From positions 1 to 32,263 of the forward strand of contig JAHLFO010000124.1 of NCBI GenBank assembly GCA_018883785.1: DNA of 32,263 nt, read 5' to 3'. The translations under genes and the position numbers were made by a program. The notes under the pieces were generated by a model. That model was not told the origin of the DNA and made no database searches. It worked only from the letters and a program-made list of their open reading frames with translations. Of this stretch, positions 6,778-14,918 are shown piece after piece; the first letter of the stretch is position 1; each line of letters begins with the position of its first letter. The DNA comes from Candidatus Bacteroides intestinipullorum. Its GTDB lineage: Bacteria; Bacteroidota; Bacteroidia; Bacteroidales; Bacteroidaceae.

Positions 6778-7476
6778 ATGTACAACGAATCCTGTGTGGT
6801 CGTCTTCAGTGGCGGCCAAGACTCTACCACCTGCCTTTTCTGGGCAAAACGTGAATTTCGAGAAGTGTATGCCTTGAGCTTCCGCTATGGGCAGAAACAC
6901 GAAAAAGAAGTGGAACTGGCACGTGCTATCGCCGAACGTGCCGATATTCCATTCGCATCCCTGGAGTTGCCTTGGATTGGCGCCTTGGGACACAATGCAC
7001 TGACGGATACTTCCCTGCCGATGGACGAGCAGATACCTGATGGCAAGGTATTCCCCAATACCTTTGTGCCCGGTCGCAATCTTTTCTTCTTGAGCGTAGC
7101 GGCCGTATGGGCAAGAGAGCGTGGCATCCGCCATATCGTGACGGGCGTCTCGCAGACGGATTACAGCGGGTATCCCGATTGCCGTGACGGTTTTATCAAG
7201 TCGCTGAATGTCACCTTGAACTTGGCCATGGATGCGCAATTCGTCCTGCACACGCCGCTGATGTGGCTGGACAAGGCTGAGACGTGGGCATTGGCAGACC
7301 AGTTGGGAGTGCTCGACCTTGTGCGCCGTGACACGCTGACATGCTACAACGGCATCCCCGGTGACGGCTGCGGGCATTGCCCCGCCTGCAAATTGCGGCG
7401 CGAGGGATTGGAGAAATATCTTGAACTGAAAAATAAAGGACCACAAAATGCTAATGGAGAAGAATATCATGACTGA
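6778..7476 (+). CDS. queC: 7-cyano-7-deazaguanine synthase (QueC)
   Basis: 232 residues, the usual length. QueC converts 7-carboxy-7-deazaguanine, ammonia and ATP to preQ0. The PP-loop SGGQDS is at 11-16, and the C-terminal zinc site has four cysteines (C189, C198, C201, C204 in [17 protein letters not shown]). The middle contains the family blocks [10 protein letters not shown] and [16 protein letters not shown]. The stop codon overlaps the start of queF (ATGACTGA), so the two are translationally coupled and together produce preQ1 from CDG. Confidence 0.97.
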   Translation: MYNESCVVVFSGGQDSTTCLFWAKREFREVYALSFRYGQKHEKEVELARAIAERADIPFASLELPWIGALGHNALTDTSLPMDEQIPDGKVFPNTFVPGRNLFFLSVAAVWARERGIRHIVTGVSQTDYSGYPDCRDGFIKSLNVTLNLAMDAQFVLHTPLMWLDKAETWALADQLGVLDLVRRDTLTCYNGIPGDGCGHCPACKLRREGLEKYLELKNKGPQNANGEEYHD

Positions 7477-7948
7477 ATCTGTTGACCACAAGCTGCGTGC
7501 CCAGCTTCATGCTTTGGGACGCAAGACGGAGTACCGCCAAGACTATGCGCCAGAGGTCTTGGAAGCCTTTGACAATAAACATCCCGAGCGCGACTATTGG
7601 GTGCGCTTCAACTGTCCGGAGTTCACCTCGCTCTGTCCCATTACGGGGCAACCGGACTTTGCTGAGATACGCATCTGCTACATCCCCGATGTGCGGATGG
7701 TAGAGAGCAAGAGCCTGAAACTCTATCTCTTCAGCTTCCGCAATCATGGCGCGTTCCACGAGGATTGCGTAAATCTGATTCTGAACGACCTCGTACGCCT
7801 GATGGAACCAAGGTATATCGAGGTGACGGGCTACTTCACGCCGCGCGGCGGCATTTCCATCCATCCGTATGCCAACTATGGACGGCCCGGGACAAAGTAC
7901 GAGCGGCTGGCGGAAGAAAGGCTGTTCCACCACGATGAGCTGCGCTGA
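7469..7948 (+). CDS. queF: NADPH-dependent 7-cyano-7-deazaguanine reductase (QueF, single-domain type)
   Basis: A 159-residue QueF that reduces preQ0 to preQ1. The nucleophilic cysteine is C56 in [13 protein letters not shown] with D63 nearby; ESKSLKL (79-85) is the QueF motif, and [16 protein letters not shown] is the C-terminal signature. It is the short unimodular form. ATGs at 7448 and 7454 are in frame, but the start at 7469 is preferred: it has GGAGAA (7456-7461) at good spacing, overlaps the queC stop by 8 nt and matches the usual QueF N-terminus. Confidence 0.96.
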   Translation: MTESVDHKLRAQLHALGRKTEYRQDYAPEVLEAFDNKHPERDYWVRFNCPEFTSLCPITGQPDFAEIRICYIPDVRMVESKSLKLYLFSFRNHGAFHEDCVNLILNDLVRLMEPRYIEVTGYFTPRGGISIHPYANYGRPGTKYERLAEERLFHHDELR

Positions 7949-7972
7949 TCCTTTGTCCCGACGTCCTTATTC

Positions 7973-10957
7973 TTATGCCTGTGATTCTTCGGAGTCGGGC
8001 AGCATTACGATGCCTTCTTTCTTCTTTCCGTCCATCTTTATGACGGCCGGATGGGCAAAGCGTACATGGCGCAAGTATTGGGTTTCTTGCAAAGCGGGTT
8101 GCGCATTGAGGAAATCTTGGTTGTAGATGCCGTCGTTCATGTACGCATTGATGGTGAAGTAGCCCACGCCAAAGGAGGTCAGGTTTTGGAAGAAGTGCGT
8201 CCCTTGGCTCGGGTCTACCCGGTAGTTCGTCAGGCCGGCTTCGACAATGACACGCGCGGCAGAGATGTGCGGCCATTTCACCGGTATACCCAGCCACGGG
8301 TCGCTGCTGCCCCATCGGCCCGGACCGATGAGGATGTAGTGGCGTCCCATGTCCAGGAACTGTTGGTTCCACTTCTCGATTTCTCGGGCAATCTCCGGAT
8401 TGCGCGAGGCACTGTAATCTTGCGTTTTGACGTATACCACGTCGTAGATGTCGTCCGTGATACCGTGGCCTAATGAATTGTGGGACCGTAGCAAGAGCCG
8501 TTCGTCGGGGATGAGGCTTAGGTCTTCGTCCAGCATCTCCTTGCTATCCACGATGGGGCGTATCTGGAGGAGGTAGAAAGTACCTGTCTTGTCCTTCTCG
8601 CGGTTCAAGGTGGCTGCAAACTCTATTTCCACGGGGCGGCGCATTTCCTGCTGGCCATACTTCAAGGCCAGTTGGAGGATGCGTGCCAAGGGGAAGACAT
8701 CGTGTTGCAAGATATTGGCAAAAGTAATGACCTTCCGCCCGCCGGGATAGAGGCCGTCGCGGATGATTTGGTCATAGGGGTCGTAGGTAGAGGCGATGTA
8801 ATTCAATGACCCGTCCTTTTCGGCTTCCTTCACAGGGAGTTTCAGTAGGTTGAATCCGTCGTCGATGGAGAAGTTGTGTCCCGCATTGCTCAGGTCGAGG
8901 GCGTAGAAGCGGGTCTGCGTTTCGCGGAGAGCCATTTCCATTTCGCTCGTTTGCAACACTTGGTTGGGGTGGTAGGGCGAGAAACGCAAGGTCATGCCGC
9001 CGTCCACGATGTATTTGCCCAAGCCGAGTGCCAGGTTGACGATGCCCTCTTCGGCTTTTTCTTCGCCGATGGGGTAGTAGTTGAGCGAGCGTGCCACGCC
9101 TGACATGGACGGGTAGTAGCGGTCGCCGTATTGGTTGCCGACCACTTGTTGGAGGATGACCGCCATTTTCTCTTGGTCGATGACGTTGCTCGTGGCCTGC
9201 ATGTAGGCTTTGGAATCGCGGAAGAATACCGAAGCATACACACCCTTGATGGCATCGGAAAGCATACGGAGCATCTCATATTTGTCGTCCAAGTAGGGAA
9301 TCATGTATGTATTGTAGATTCCGGCAAAGGGCTGGTAGTGCGAGTCTTCCAACAGGGAGGACGAGCGGATGGCGATGGGGGACTTGACCACGTCGAAGAA
9401 GGTAAAGAAATCTTCCACCAGTCGGTCGGGGAGTTTGGCTTTGAGGAAGTAGCGCAAGATGACAGCATCGTCCGTATCGCTCAGGGCTACTTGGTAGAGA
9501 TTGTTGGTCTCCATGAATTCATCGAACACGTCTGTACACAGCACCACCGTCTTGGGGATGGCCACGCGAGCATTCTCAAATTCCTCGAATTCCGGATGAT
9601 GCTTCACCAGATTGTCGATAAAGGCCAAGCCACGTCCTTTGCCGCCCAGCGAACCATCGCCGATGCGGGCAAAGTTGGAGTAGAGGTCAAATCGGTCGCG
9701 CTTGAAGACAGCTACAACGCCTTGGTTTTTCATCTTGCGGTATTTCACGATGGCCTCGAAAATGAGCCGCCGGTGGGCGTCCACGTCTTGGAGGCTATTC
9801 CACGTGATGGGCTTCAAGAATTCGGCTATCGGGAACATGGCGCGCGAGTAGAGCCAGCGGCTCACGTGGTTGTGGCTGATGTGATAGAGGAAAGACTCGG
9901 CGGGCACGGCAAAAAGGATGTTCTGCAATTCTTTCAAGTTTTTGACGCGGGCTATCTCTTCGCCAGTCTCCGGATTGCGGAATATGAAGTCGCCGAAGCC
10001 AAAATTGGCCGACACGATGCGGCGCAGGTCCACATCCATCTTCTTGGAGTTCTTGTCAATGAATGCCGCTCCATATTTGGTGGCGTATGCGGCATTTTCT
10101 GATTCGCTGGATTGGATAATCAGCGGTACGAAGGGGTCTTGCTTCCGGATGGCCGCACAAAGCTTGATGCCACTCAGCCCATCCTTGGGACCACCTTCCG
10201 TCTTGGGAAAACGCACATCGGTGATGACGCCCAAGATGTTGTTCTTATATTTCTCGTACAGGTCATAAGCTTCCGCATAGGTGCGGGCCAAGACGATTTT
10301 GGGCCGTCCCCTCATACGCAAGGTGCGTTGGTGGGCATTCAAGGCCTCGGTGCTGAATTCTTGGCTTTGCTGGAGGACGAACTTGTACAGGTTGGGCAAC
10401 ACGGAGGAATAGAAACGGATGCTATCCTCCACCAGCAGGATGACTTGAACACCCACCTGATTGACGTCATGTTCCAAATTCATCTTGTCCTCTATCAGCT
10501 TGATGATGGATACCAGCAGGTCTGTGTTCCCCAGCCAGCAGAACACGTATTCGAAAGCGCTGAGGTCTTCGTTGGCCATGCGTTCGCTCACCCCATGGCT
10601 GAATGGGGTCAGTATGACGATGGGGATGTGGGGATAATCTTGCTTGACGCGCCGTGCCGTGTCGAAGATTTCGGTTTCGCCGGTGCCGGGCATGCAGATG
10701 ACCAGGTCGTAGGTCAGCGAGGTCAGTTGGGCCAAGGCTTCGTCGCACGTGGTGGCTTGGGTGAAGCGCGGCGGATAGCGCAAGGACAAAGAGGCATATT
10801 CGTTGAATATCTTTTCGTCGATGCGCCCGTCATCTTCCAGCATGAAGGCATCGTAGGGATTAGCCACAAGGAGCACGTTGAAGATGCGCCGCTTCATCAA
10901 GTCGGCAAACTGGGTGTCTTTGAAGTAAAGCTGATTGAGTTTGAATTTGCTTAACAT
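7973..10957 (-). CDS. Two-receiver / PPDK_N (PEP-synthase-like) protein
   Basis: 994 residues. Residues about 27-157 look like a receiver that has lost its acceptor: after YDLVIC there is Met/Pro where Asp is expected. Residues about 171-314 are a more complete receiver (E176-D177, acceptor candidate D247 in ITDVRF, S283, K302). From about 435 on is a pyruvate-phosphate dikinase N-terminal ATP-grasp domain: GDGSLGGKGRGLAF (437-450), SPIAIRSSSLLEDS and the closing FYLLQIRPIV. The central phosphohistidine domain (TSH-type motif) and the PEP-binding TIM barrel are not seen, so it should not be a functional PEP synthase. After the ATP-grasp domain about 170 residues (GPGRWGSSDPWLGIPV) remain of unknown role. 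The catalysed reaction and partners are unknown. Confidence 0.85.
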   Translation of the reverse strand: MLSKFKLNQLYFKDTQFADLMKRRIFNVLLVANPYDAFMLEDDGRIDEKIFNEYASLSLRYPPRFTQATTCDEALAQLTSLTYDLVICMPGTGETEIFDTARRVKQDYPHIPIVILTPFSHGVSERMANEDLSAFEYVFCWLGNTDLLVSIIKLIEDKMNLEHDVNQVGVQVILLVEDSIRFYSSVLPNLYKFVLQQSQEFSTEALNAHQRTLRMRGRPKIVLARTYAEAYDLYEKYKNNILGVITDVRFPKTEGGPKDGLSGIKLCAAIRKQDPFVPLIIQSSESENAAYATKYGAAFIDKNSKKMDVDLRRIVSANFGFGDFIFRNPETGEEIARVKNLKELQNILFAVPAESFLYHISHNHVSRWLYSRAMFPIAEFLKPITWNSLQDVDAHRRLIFEAIVKYRKMKNQGVVAVFKRDRFDLYSNFARIGDGSLGGKGRGLAFIDNLVKHHPEFEEFENARVAIPKTVVLCTDVFDEFMETNNLYQVALSDTDDAVILRYFLKAKLPDRLVEDFFTFFDVVKSPIAIRSSSLLEDSHYQPFAGIYNTYMIPYLDDKYEMLRMLSDAIKGVYASVFFRDSKAYMQATSNVIDQEKMAVILQQVVGNQYGDRYYPSMSGVARSLNYYPIGEEKAEEGIVNLALGLGKYIVDGGMTLRFSPYHPNQVLQTSEMEMALRETQTRFYALDLSNAGHNFSIDDGFNLLKLPVKEAEKDGSLNYIASTYDPYDQIIRDGLYPGGRKVITFANILQHDVFPLARILQLALKYGQQEMRRPVEIEFAATLNREKDKTGTFYLLQIRPIVDSKEMLDEDLSLIPDERLLLRSHNSLGHGITDDIYDVVYVKTQDYSASRNPEIAREIEKWNQQFLDMGRHYILIGPGRWGSSDPWLGIPVKWPHISAARVIVEAGLTNYRVDPSQGTHFFQNLTSFGVGYFTINAYMNDGIYNQDFLNAQPALQETQYLRHVRFAHPAVIKMDGKKKEGIVMLPDSEESQA

Positions 10958-10994
10958 AGGGGTGTTTATTCAGGTCTCTGTTCCTTTGTGCAGG

Positions 10995-11002
10995 CAAAGG
11001 TA
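10995..11002 (-). promoter_or_regulatory. Bacteroidetes -7 box (TACCTTTG) for the receiver/PPDK_N gene
   Basis: On the minus strand TACCTTTG (11002-10995) matches the -7 consensus 38 nt before the ATG at 10957. The -33 element is not clear. It lies between the gene and array C. Confidence 0.6.
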
Positions 11003-11047
11003 ATATAAATATGTGAGAAAGGGATAAGCCGTGACGGATATTCTAAA

Positions 11048-11157
11048 GACTCCCACGCCTTGGTAGTGTGACTCCCAAGGCGTGGGAGCGTGACTTCCAA
11101 CGCTTGGGAGCGAGACTCCCAGGGCAAGGGAGCGAGACTACCAAATCGTGGGAGTAT
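11048..11157. repeat. Tandem array of five 22-bp units with CTCCCA...TGGGAG dyads (array C)
   Basis: Units begin at 11048, 11070, 11092, 11114 and 11136, an exact 22-bp period. The best unit has CTCCCA-N5-TGGGAG arms, with a GA-C lead and a short AGCGT/AGCGA tail. The loop bases vary most, the arms least. It fills the space between the pepD stop codon and the upstream region of the receiver/PPDK_N gene. It shares its dyad with array E, 13 kb away. Confidence 0.92.
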
Positions 11158-11168
11158 TTTTGGTAGTC
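11136..11168. repeat. 10-bp perfect hairpin closing array C at the pepD stop codon
   Basis: GACTACCAAA (11136-11145, inside the last array unit) is exactly complementary to TTTGGTAGTC (11159-11168), with a 13-nt loop. The pepD stop codon (minus strand) begins at 11171 and ends at 11169, so the hairpin directly follows it in the mRNA. An equivalent hairpin closes array E at the same edge. Confidence 0.8.
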
Positions 11169-12629
11169 TTACGCTTTCTCGGGGATGTGCTTCAGGATAT
11201 CCGTCAGGTGTAGCCAGAAGCGTTCCACGCTGGGGATGTGCATCCGTTCGTCCGGCGAGTGTACGCCTTGCAGGGTGGGACCGAAGGAAATCATGTCCAG
11301 CGTAGGGTATTTGTCGAGGAAAAGGCCGCATTCCAGTCCTGCGTGGATGGCCTTGACCTTGGCTTCCGTGTGAAACAGGCGGAGGTAAGATGCCGAGGCA
11401 ATTTCCAGAATTTCCGAGTGCGGGTTGGGTTTCCATCCCGGATAACCTTCGCTGTGGGATACGGCAGCACCGGCCAACTCGAATGCCGTGCGCACTGTGT
11501 CAGCAATTTCTTTCTTGGCCGAGGAGATGGAACTGCGCTGGCTGGTTTCGATGCGGATGACATTTCCTGGCTTCATTTTTACGGAGGCCAGGTTGGTTGA
11601 GGTTTCCACCAGGCCGGGGATGTCTTGGCTCATGGCTATGACTCCGTGGGGAATCACTTGCAGGGCTTGGAGCAACCGGCATGAAGTGTCCGGGTCAATG
11701 GCTTTGCCAGATGCCGGTTCGGATTCAAGGATGAATTCGATGTCTGGGTCGCTCGTGGCATATTCGGCTTCTACTTCGGCAGCAAAGAGGTTCAGCTCTG
11801 TGCGGAGGGCGTGTTTGTCTGCTTCGGGGAAGGCAATCAGAGCATGGGCTTCGCGGGCGATGGCATTGCGCAGGTTACCTCCATCCACTTCGCACAGGTA
11901 GAGGTCATGCGCCCGGCGCGCATGGTTCAAGAAGCGGGCCAATAACTTGTTGGCATTGGCGCGTCCCAAATTGATATCGCTTCCGGAATGTCCGCCTTTC
12001 AAGCCTTTCACTTGTACGCGGGCATAAAAATAGCCTTCGGGGACATCTACGGTGTGGTAGGTAAATTCTCCCACCGAATCTACGCCGCCTGCACATCCGA
12101 TGAATAGTTCTCCTTCGTCTTCCGAATCCAGGTTCAGCAGGATGTCCGAGTGCAGGAAACCTTCCTTCAAGGCAAAGGCGCCTGTCAGCCCGGTTTCTTC
12201 ATCTACGGTGAAGAGGCACTCCAGCGGGCCGTGCTCCAGCGTGTCGTCTGTCAGTACGGCCAGTGCCGTGGCGATGCCGATACCGTTATCTGCCCCCAAG
12301 GTGGTGCCTTTGGCCTTCATCCACTCGCCTTCCACGAAGGTTTGTATAGGGTCGTTCAAGAAGTCATGTTGCACGTCGTTGTTCTTCTCGCACACCATGT
12401 CCATGTGGGCTTGCAGGGCCACGGTCTTCCGGTTCTCCATGCCCGGTGTGGCCGGTTTCTTCATCAAGATGTTTCCGGCTTCATCGGTATGGGTCTCCAA
12501 GTTGTGTTGTTTACCGAAGTCCTGTAGATAGGCTATGATTTTGCCTTCCTTTTTGGAAGGACGCGGCACTTGGCATATTTCTTCAAAATAACGGAATACC
12601 TCGGCCGATTTCAAATTCTTTAGTTCCAT
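11169..12629 (-). CDS. pepD: Aminoacyl-histidine dipeptidase (M20 family, PepD)
   Basis: 486 residues, the usual PepD length. It is a cytosolic zinc dipeptidase of the M20 family. Metal ligands and catalytic residues are visible: AHMDM (H75, catalytic D77), GADNGIG (D114), DEETG (E144, E145), LNLDSEDEGE, and HAGLECG near residue 454. The insert KGLKGGHSGSDI belongs to the lid domain. The start at 12629 gives MELKNLKSAEVFRYFEEICQ, the typical N-terminus. The gene is divergent from the small membrane-protein gene and is followed by array C. Confidence 0.95.
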   Translation of the reverse strand: MELKNLKSAEVFRYFEEICQVPRPSKKEGKIIAYLQDFGKQHNLETHTDEAGNILMKKPATPGMENRKTVALQAHMDMVCEKNNDVQHDFLNDPIQTFVEGEWMKAKGTTLGADNGIGIATALAVLTDDTLEHGPLECLFTVDEETGLTGAFALKEGFLHSDILLNLDSEDEGELFIGCAGGVDSVGEFTYHTVDVPEGYFYARVQVKGLKGGHSGSDINLGRANANKLLARFLNHARRAHDLYLCEVDGGNLRNAIAREAHALIAFPEADKHALRTELNLFAAEVEAEYATSDPDIEFILESEPASGKAIDPDTSCRLLQALQVIPHGVIAMSQDIPGLVETSTNLASVKMKPGNVIRIETSQRSSISSAKKEIADTVRTAFELAGAAVSHSEGYPGWKPNPHSEILEIASASYLRLFHTEAKVKAIHAGLECGLFLDKYPTLDMISFGPTLQGVHSPDERMHIPSVERFWLHLTDILKHIPEKA

Positions 12630-12753
12630 GTCTTGTATGTATTGATGAGGTTTTGTGCCTCTTTTTACTATAAATATAGTTAAATAAGTGTATTGATTTA
12701 TCTTCCTTTTTCTTTTTTAGAGCAAAAATGGTGGTGTTGTTCGTGCAAACCTC

Positions 12754-12761
12754 TATCTTTG
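12754..12761 (+). promoter_or_regulatory. Bacteroidetes -7 box (TATCTTTG) upstream of the small membrane-protein gene
   Basis: TATCTTTG followed by CACCCG is a full match to TANNTTTG and lies 20 nt before the ATG at 12782. The -33 element is weak (GTTG at about 12736). Confidence 0.6.
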
Positions 12762-12781
12762 CACCCGCAAAATTAAAGGAA

Positions 12782-13015
12782 ATGCTCGATACAATACTGA
12801 TAACACTGTTAATAGTTGCTATTTGCGTGCTTTTACTTGGGGTAAAAGTATTCTTTGTGAAAGGAGGACGGTTTCCCAATATGCACGTGGGGGGCAATAA
12901 AGCTTTGCGCGACAAAGGAATCGGATGCATTCAGACGCAGGACCGTGAAGCCCGCCGCAAGCAGCCTTTCTCTATTGACGAGCTGGAAAAATCCTTGGAA
13001 GACAAGCAGAATTAA
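12782..13015 (+). CDS. Small single-pass membrane protein, function unknown
   Basis: 77 residues. One N-terminal transmembrane helix (ILITLLIVAICVLLLGVKVFF, about 5-25) precedes a short polar tail with HVGGNKALRDKGIGCIQTQD and an acidic end. I recognise it only as the kind of small conserved protein common in Bacteroidales. An in-frame ATG at 12728 is rejected because the -7 promoter box lies between it and the chosen start. The OmpH-like lipoprotein gene follows after 30 nt, so the two are probably co-transcribed. Confidence 0.8.
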   Translation: MLDTILITLLIVAICVLLLGVKVFFVKGGRFPNMHVGGNKALRDKGIGCIQTQDREARRKQPFSIDELEKSLEDKQN

Positions 13016-13045
13016 TTAATTTAAAAACTATATTTATTCGTAATT

Positions 13046-13645
13046 ATGAAGAGATTGAATTGTCTTGTAAACGGATTAGCTGCTTTGGCTCTGATCGTTT
13101 CGTTTTCCCAATGCGCCGGAAATGCCGGTCAGCAAACTCAAGCCAATGCCGCACCGGCCAATGGTGTTTCCGGTCTGAAGATTGCATACGTGGAGGTGGA
13201 CACGCTTTTGACAAAATATAATTTTTGCATCGACCTGAACGAGGAGATGGTAAAGAAGAGCGAAAATGTCCGCTTGACCTTGAATCAAAAGGCTAATGAC
13301 CTGAACAAGCAGAAGCAAGAATTCCAGACGAAATACCAAAACAATGCCTACCTCTCTCAAGAACGTGCCCAACAAGAGTATAACCGCATCGCCAAGTTGG
13401 AGCAGGACTTGCAAGAGTTGAGCAACAAACTGCAATCCGAGTTGATGAGCGAGAATGAGAAGAACAGCATTCAGCTCCGCGATTCCATCAACAACTTCTT
13501 GAAGGAGTATAACAAGACGAAAGGTTATGACTTCATCATCAGCAACACGGGATTTGATAACTTATTGTATGCCAACGATGCTTACAATATCACGCAAGAG
13601 ATTCTTGAAGGTTTGAACGCCCGCTATGTCTCCAAGAAGAAATAA
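13046..13645 (+). CDS. OmpH/Skp-family lipoprotein
   Basis: 199 residues. The N-terminus is a lipoprotein signal (ALIVSFSQ followed by Cys at 23). Residues about 45-195 follow the OmpH/Skp plan: a beta strand KIAYVEVDTLL, a long coiled coil rich in Glu, Lys and Gln (about 65-155), and a returning strand YDFIISNTG followed by the helix ITQEILEGLN. Skp proteins are periplasmic chaperones for outer-membrane proteins. Here the protein seems lipid-anchored rather than soluble, which would fix it to a membrane. The operon ends at a strong bidirectional terminator. Confidence 0.88.
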   Translation: MKRLNCLVNGLAALALIVSFSQCAGNAGQQTQANAAPANGVSGLKIAYVEVDTLLTKYNFCIDLNEEMVKKSENVRLTLNQKANDLNKQKQEFQTKYQNNAYLSQERAQQEYNRIAKLEQDLQELSNKLQSELMSENEKNSIQLRDSINNFLKEYNKTKGYDFIISNTGFDNLLYANDAYNITQEILEGLNARYVSKKK

Positions 13646-13673
13646 TCCAGATTAAAAAACTTAATAATCGAAC

Positions 13674-13735
13674 TCAGAGGCACGAAGGCATGGAGGTTTT
13701 ATGAACCTTGTGTCTTTGTGCCTCTGAATTTTTTT
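13674..13735. terminator. Bidirectional rho-independent terminator between the OmpH-like and malY genes
   Basis: TCAGAGGCAC (13674-13683) pairs perfectly with GTGCCTCTGA (13718-13727), followed by a T-run (13729-13735). Inside is a smaller AGGTT/AACCT stem. An A-run (about 13655-13660) lies on the other side, so the convergent minus-strand gene ending at 13738 can use it too. Confidence 0.85.
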
Positions 13736-13737
13736 AG

Positions 13738-14898
13738 TTATTTCCTTACAAAGTCCCGGAAACGCTCCAAGCCTTGAAGCATTACGCTACGCGGACAGGC
13801 GATGTTCCACCGCATGAATCCTTCACCTTCTGCTCCATACATGGTTCCGGCATTAAGCCAAAGCTTAGCCTCCTGCACCAAGCGGTGTTCCAATTCCTCG
13901 GACGATAATCCCAATGTGCGACAATCCATCCATACGAGATAAGTGCCTTCCAAGCGTGAGATGGGGAAATCGGGAAGTTGATCCCGGCAAAAATCCCTCA
14001 TCCATTCATAATTCCCTTTCAGATATTCCAAGAGTTGGGTCAGCCATTCTTCACCTTTGTCATAGGCGGCCATTGTGGCGATAACTCCGAAGGGATTGAC
14101 ATCGCATACTTCGTTGATGTTGATGGCCCGGTCGATTTTTCGGCGTATTTCCTCATCGGGAGCGATGATATTGGCAATCTGTAAGCCCGCGATGTTGAAT
14201 CCTTTGCTTGGTGACACGCATGTGACGGAGTGGCGAAGGAAATCTTCGGAAATCGAAGCGAACGGCGTGTAGGTGTGCCCCGGAAAAACCAGTTCGCAAT
14301 GTATTTCGTCTGCCACGACAATGACTCCATGGCGGAGGCAGATTTCACCTGCCCGAGCCAACTCTTCCCGGGTCCATACGCGTCCGGCGGGATTGTGCGG
14401 GTTGCAGAGTAGAAGGAGTTTGGTGCGTTCGTCGGAAGCTTGCTGCTCCAAGTCTTCGTAGTCCATTCGCCAAGTGTCTCCGTCAGGTATTAGGGGGCTG
14501 CTAGCCACTTCACATCCATTGTTGCGGATGGAGGAGAAGAAGCAATTGTAGACCGGTGTTTGCACCAAAACTTTGTCACCTGGCCGGGTCAGTGCCTTGA
14601 TGATGGCGGATACGGCTGGCACTACGCCCGAGGTATAGATTATCCAGTTTTTCTGGATATCCCACCCGTGGCGGTGCTTGAACCAGCGGATGACCGATTC
14701 ATAATAGGTGTCTGGCACGCGGGTATAGCCAAAGATGCCGTGTGCCATCCGACGTTGGAGAGCTTCGGTGATGGAAGGTGCTACGTGAAAGTCCATGTCG
14801 GCCACCCACATGGGCAGGACATCGGCATCGGGTGCGCTATCCCACTTGACGGAATTGGTTCCCCGGCGGGGAATGATTTCATCGAAATTGTATTTCAT
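13738..14898 (-). CDS. MalY/PatB-type cystathionine beta-lyase (PLP-dependent aminotransferase fold)
   Basis: 386 residues, fold-type I PLP enzyme. The cofactor lysine is K232 in SPSKGFNIAG. Other PLP contacts are Y118 (QTPVYNCFF), N169 in NPHNPAGRVW and D197 in VADEIHCEL. The N-terminal MWVADMDF and the GIFGYTR segment mark the MalY/PatB group, which cleaves cystathionine or cysteine conjugates to a thiol, pyruvate and ammonia. The upstream DUF3737 gene ends 20 nt before it, suggesting one transcript. Confidence 0.93.
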   Translation of the reverse strand: MKYNFDEIIPRRGTNSVKWDSAPDADVLPMWVADMDFHVAPSITEALQRRMAHGIFGYTRVPDTYYESVIRWFKHRHGWDIQKNWIIYTSGVVPAVSAIIKALTRPGDKVLVQTPVYNCFFSSIRNNGCEVASSPLIPDGDTWRMDYEDLEQQASDERTKLLLLCNPHNPAGRVWTREELARAGEICLRHGVIVVADEIHCELVFPGHTYTPFASISEDFLRHSVTCVSPSKGFNIAGLQIANIIAPDEEIRRKIDRAININEVCDVNPFGVIATMAAYDKGEEWLTQLLEYLKGNYEWMRDFCRDQLPDFPISRLEGTYLVWMDCRTLGLSSEELEHRLVQEAKLWLNAGTMYGAEGEGFMRWNIACPRSVMLQGLERFRDFVRK

Positions 14899-14918
14899 AG
14901 ATGTTGCAAATGATTAGT

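Noticed and set aside
9131..10102. Plus-strand open frame inside the receiver/PPDK_N gene
   Set aside because: Antisense to a gene with several clear motifs; no ribosome site and no family signature.
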